In this document: piece after piece, positions 63,601 through 64,000 of the stretch
Position numbering within the stretch: the first letter of the stretch is position 1
How the letters are laid out: the number at the start of each line of letters is the position of its first letter
NCBI GenBank assembly: GCA_964036275.1
Contig: OZ038435.1
Location: 19,446,793-19,510,792, forward strand
Source of the DNA: Litoditis marina
Taxonomy: Eukaryota; Nematoda; Chromadorea; Rhabditida; Rhabditidae
Direction of reading: 5' to 3'
DNA length: 64,000 nucleotides
The notes under the pieces: generated by a model
What the model was told of the DNA's origin: nothing
The model's database searches: none
The model's input: only the letters and a program-made list of their open reading frames with translations
Program-made: the position numbers and the translations under genes

Positions 63601-64000
63601 CGAACTCTCTGCGTGTCAATCGTGGTTCAGATAATTCTTGTTTCATCAAACAACAAAAAAAGCCACGTGATCATGATGACATAGAACAGCACCTCATTTT
63701 AGTTATTGCCTACCGTATAGGGAATGGGAATGAGTCGCTCATACGATGCTACAAGCTACAACGGTAGAAGTTGTTTCACTCTGCTATGTTTTTAATTTGA
63801 TACCCCTGTGTTTTGGACTTTATTCGAAAACGCTGATGTAGATTTGGTCATTGTCTGAATGTGAAAATAATAACAGAGATAATACGAAATATGTACACTT
63901 TGTTTTCTCTCCCAAATCCTGTTGGTGTTTGAACGATACTCCATTTTTTACTTTTATCTTATTGGAAATGTATGAACACCCACGCACTTTTGCCTGACTG

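Larger units (their letters stand above)
57741..64000. other. Repeat-rich right arm with scattered coding-like exons
   Basis: No confident gene. Holds family B, C, E, G and I elements, CT-rich low-complexity DNA (about 59735-59880), and the two sets of candidate exons listed separately. The dispersed motif TGTAGTTTGATC (either strand) recurs here and across the window. Confidence 0.6.

Overview
Eukaryotic DNA, most likely a free-living or parasitic rhabditid nematode. The decisive evidence is a 13-exon gene (minus strand, 4981-12670) encoding a CARD plus NB-ARC protein of about 517 residues without WD40 repeats. It aligns along its whole length with the nematode apoptosis activator CED-4. Other nematode-like signs are short introns, acceptors often ending TTNCAG, and AG acceptors 0-15 nt upstream of several start codons, as expected for spliced-leader trans-splicing. 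The species cannot be named from sequence alone; exon splitting is heavier than in Caenorhabditis elegans.

All confident genes are on the minus strand. From right to left: a single-pass type I membrane protein of unknown function (52754-57740, 264 aa); a Penelope-like reverse transcriptase, 5'-truncated, with a hammerhead-like motif downstream (45913-47855); hut-1/SLC35B1, an ER nucleotide-sugar/UDP-galactose transporter homologue (41611-45193, 334 aa); ssl-1, the SWR1/SRCAP/EP400-class chromatin-remodelling ATPase (13236-39799, over 50 exons); ced-4 (4981-12670); and an aldo-keto reductase (200-4236, 290 aa). ssl-1, ced-4 and the reductase are head-to-tail with short gaps and acceptor-proximal ATGs, so a trans-spliced operon is possible. 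ssl-1 carries two alternative C-termini: an SRCAP-like AT-hook terminal exon and an EP400-like SANT plus Gln-rich tail, joined in phase from an internal splice donor.

The introns and the right arm (47.9-64 kb) are full of small non-autonomous elements: at least six copies of a ~170-bp hAT-type MITE with 8-bp target duplications; hAT-type elements filled with short repeats; a palindromic ~115-bp family; a TA-ended ~135-bp family; an ~814-bp TTA-flanked Harbinger-like element; and a family with inverted ends that carries a tRNA-like Pol III promoter. The far right arm has a few Cys-rich coding-like exons on the plus strand and one on the minus strand, none assembled into a confident gene. Homology calls rest on recognising protein motifs by eye; no database search was possible. 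Exon limits were read from splice signals and checked by reading-frame phase for the reductase, ced-4, hut-1, the membrane protein and key ssl-1 junctions.
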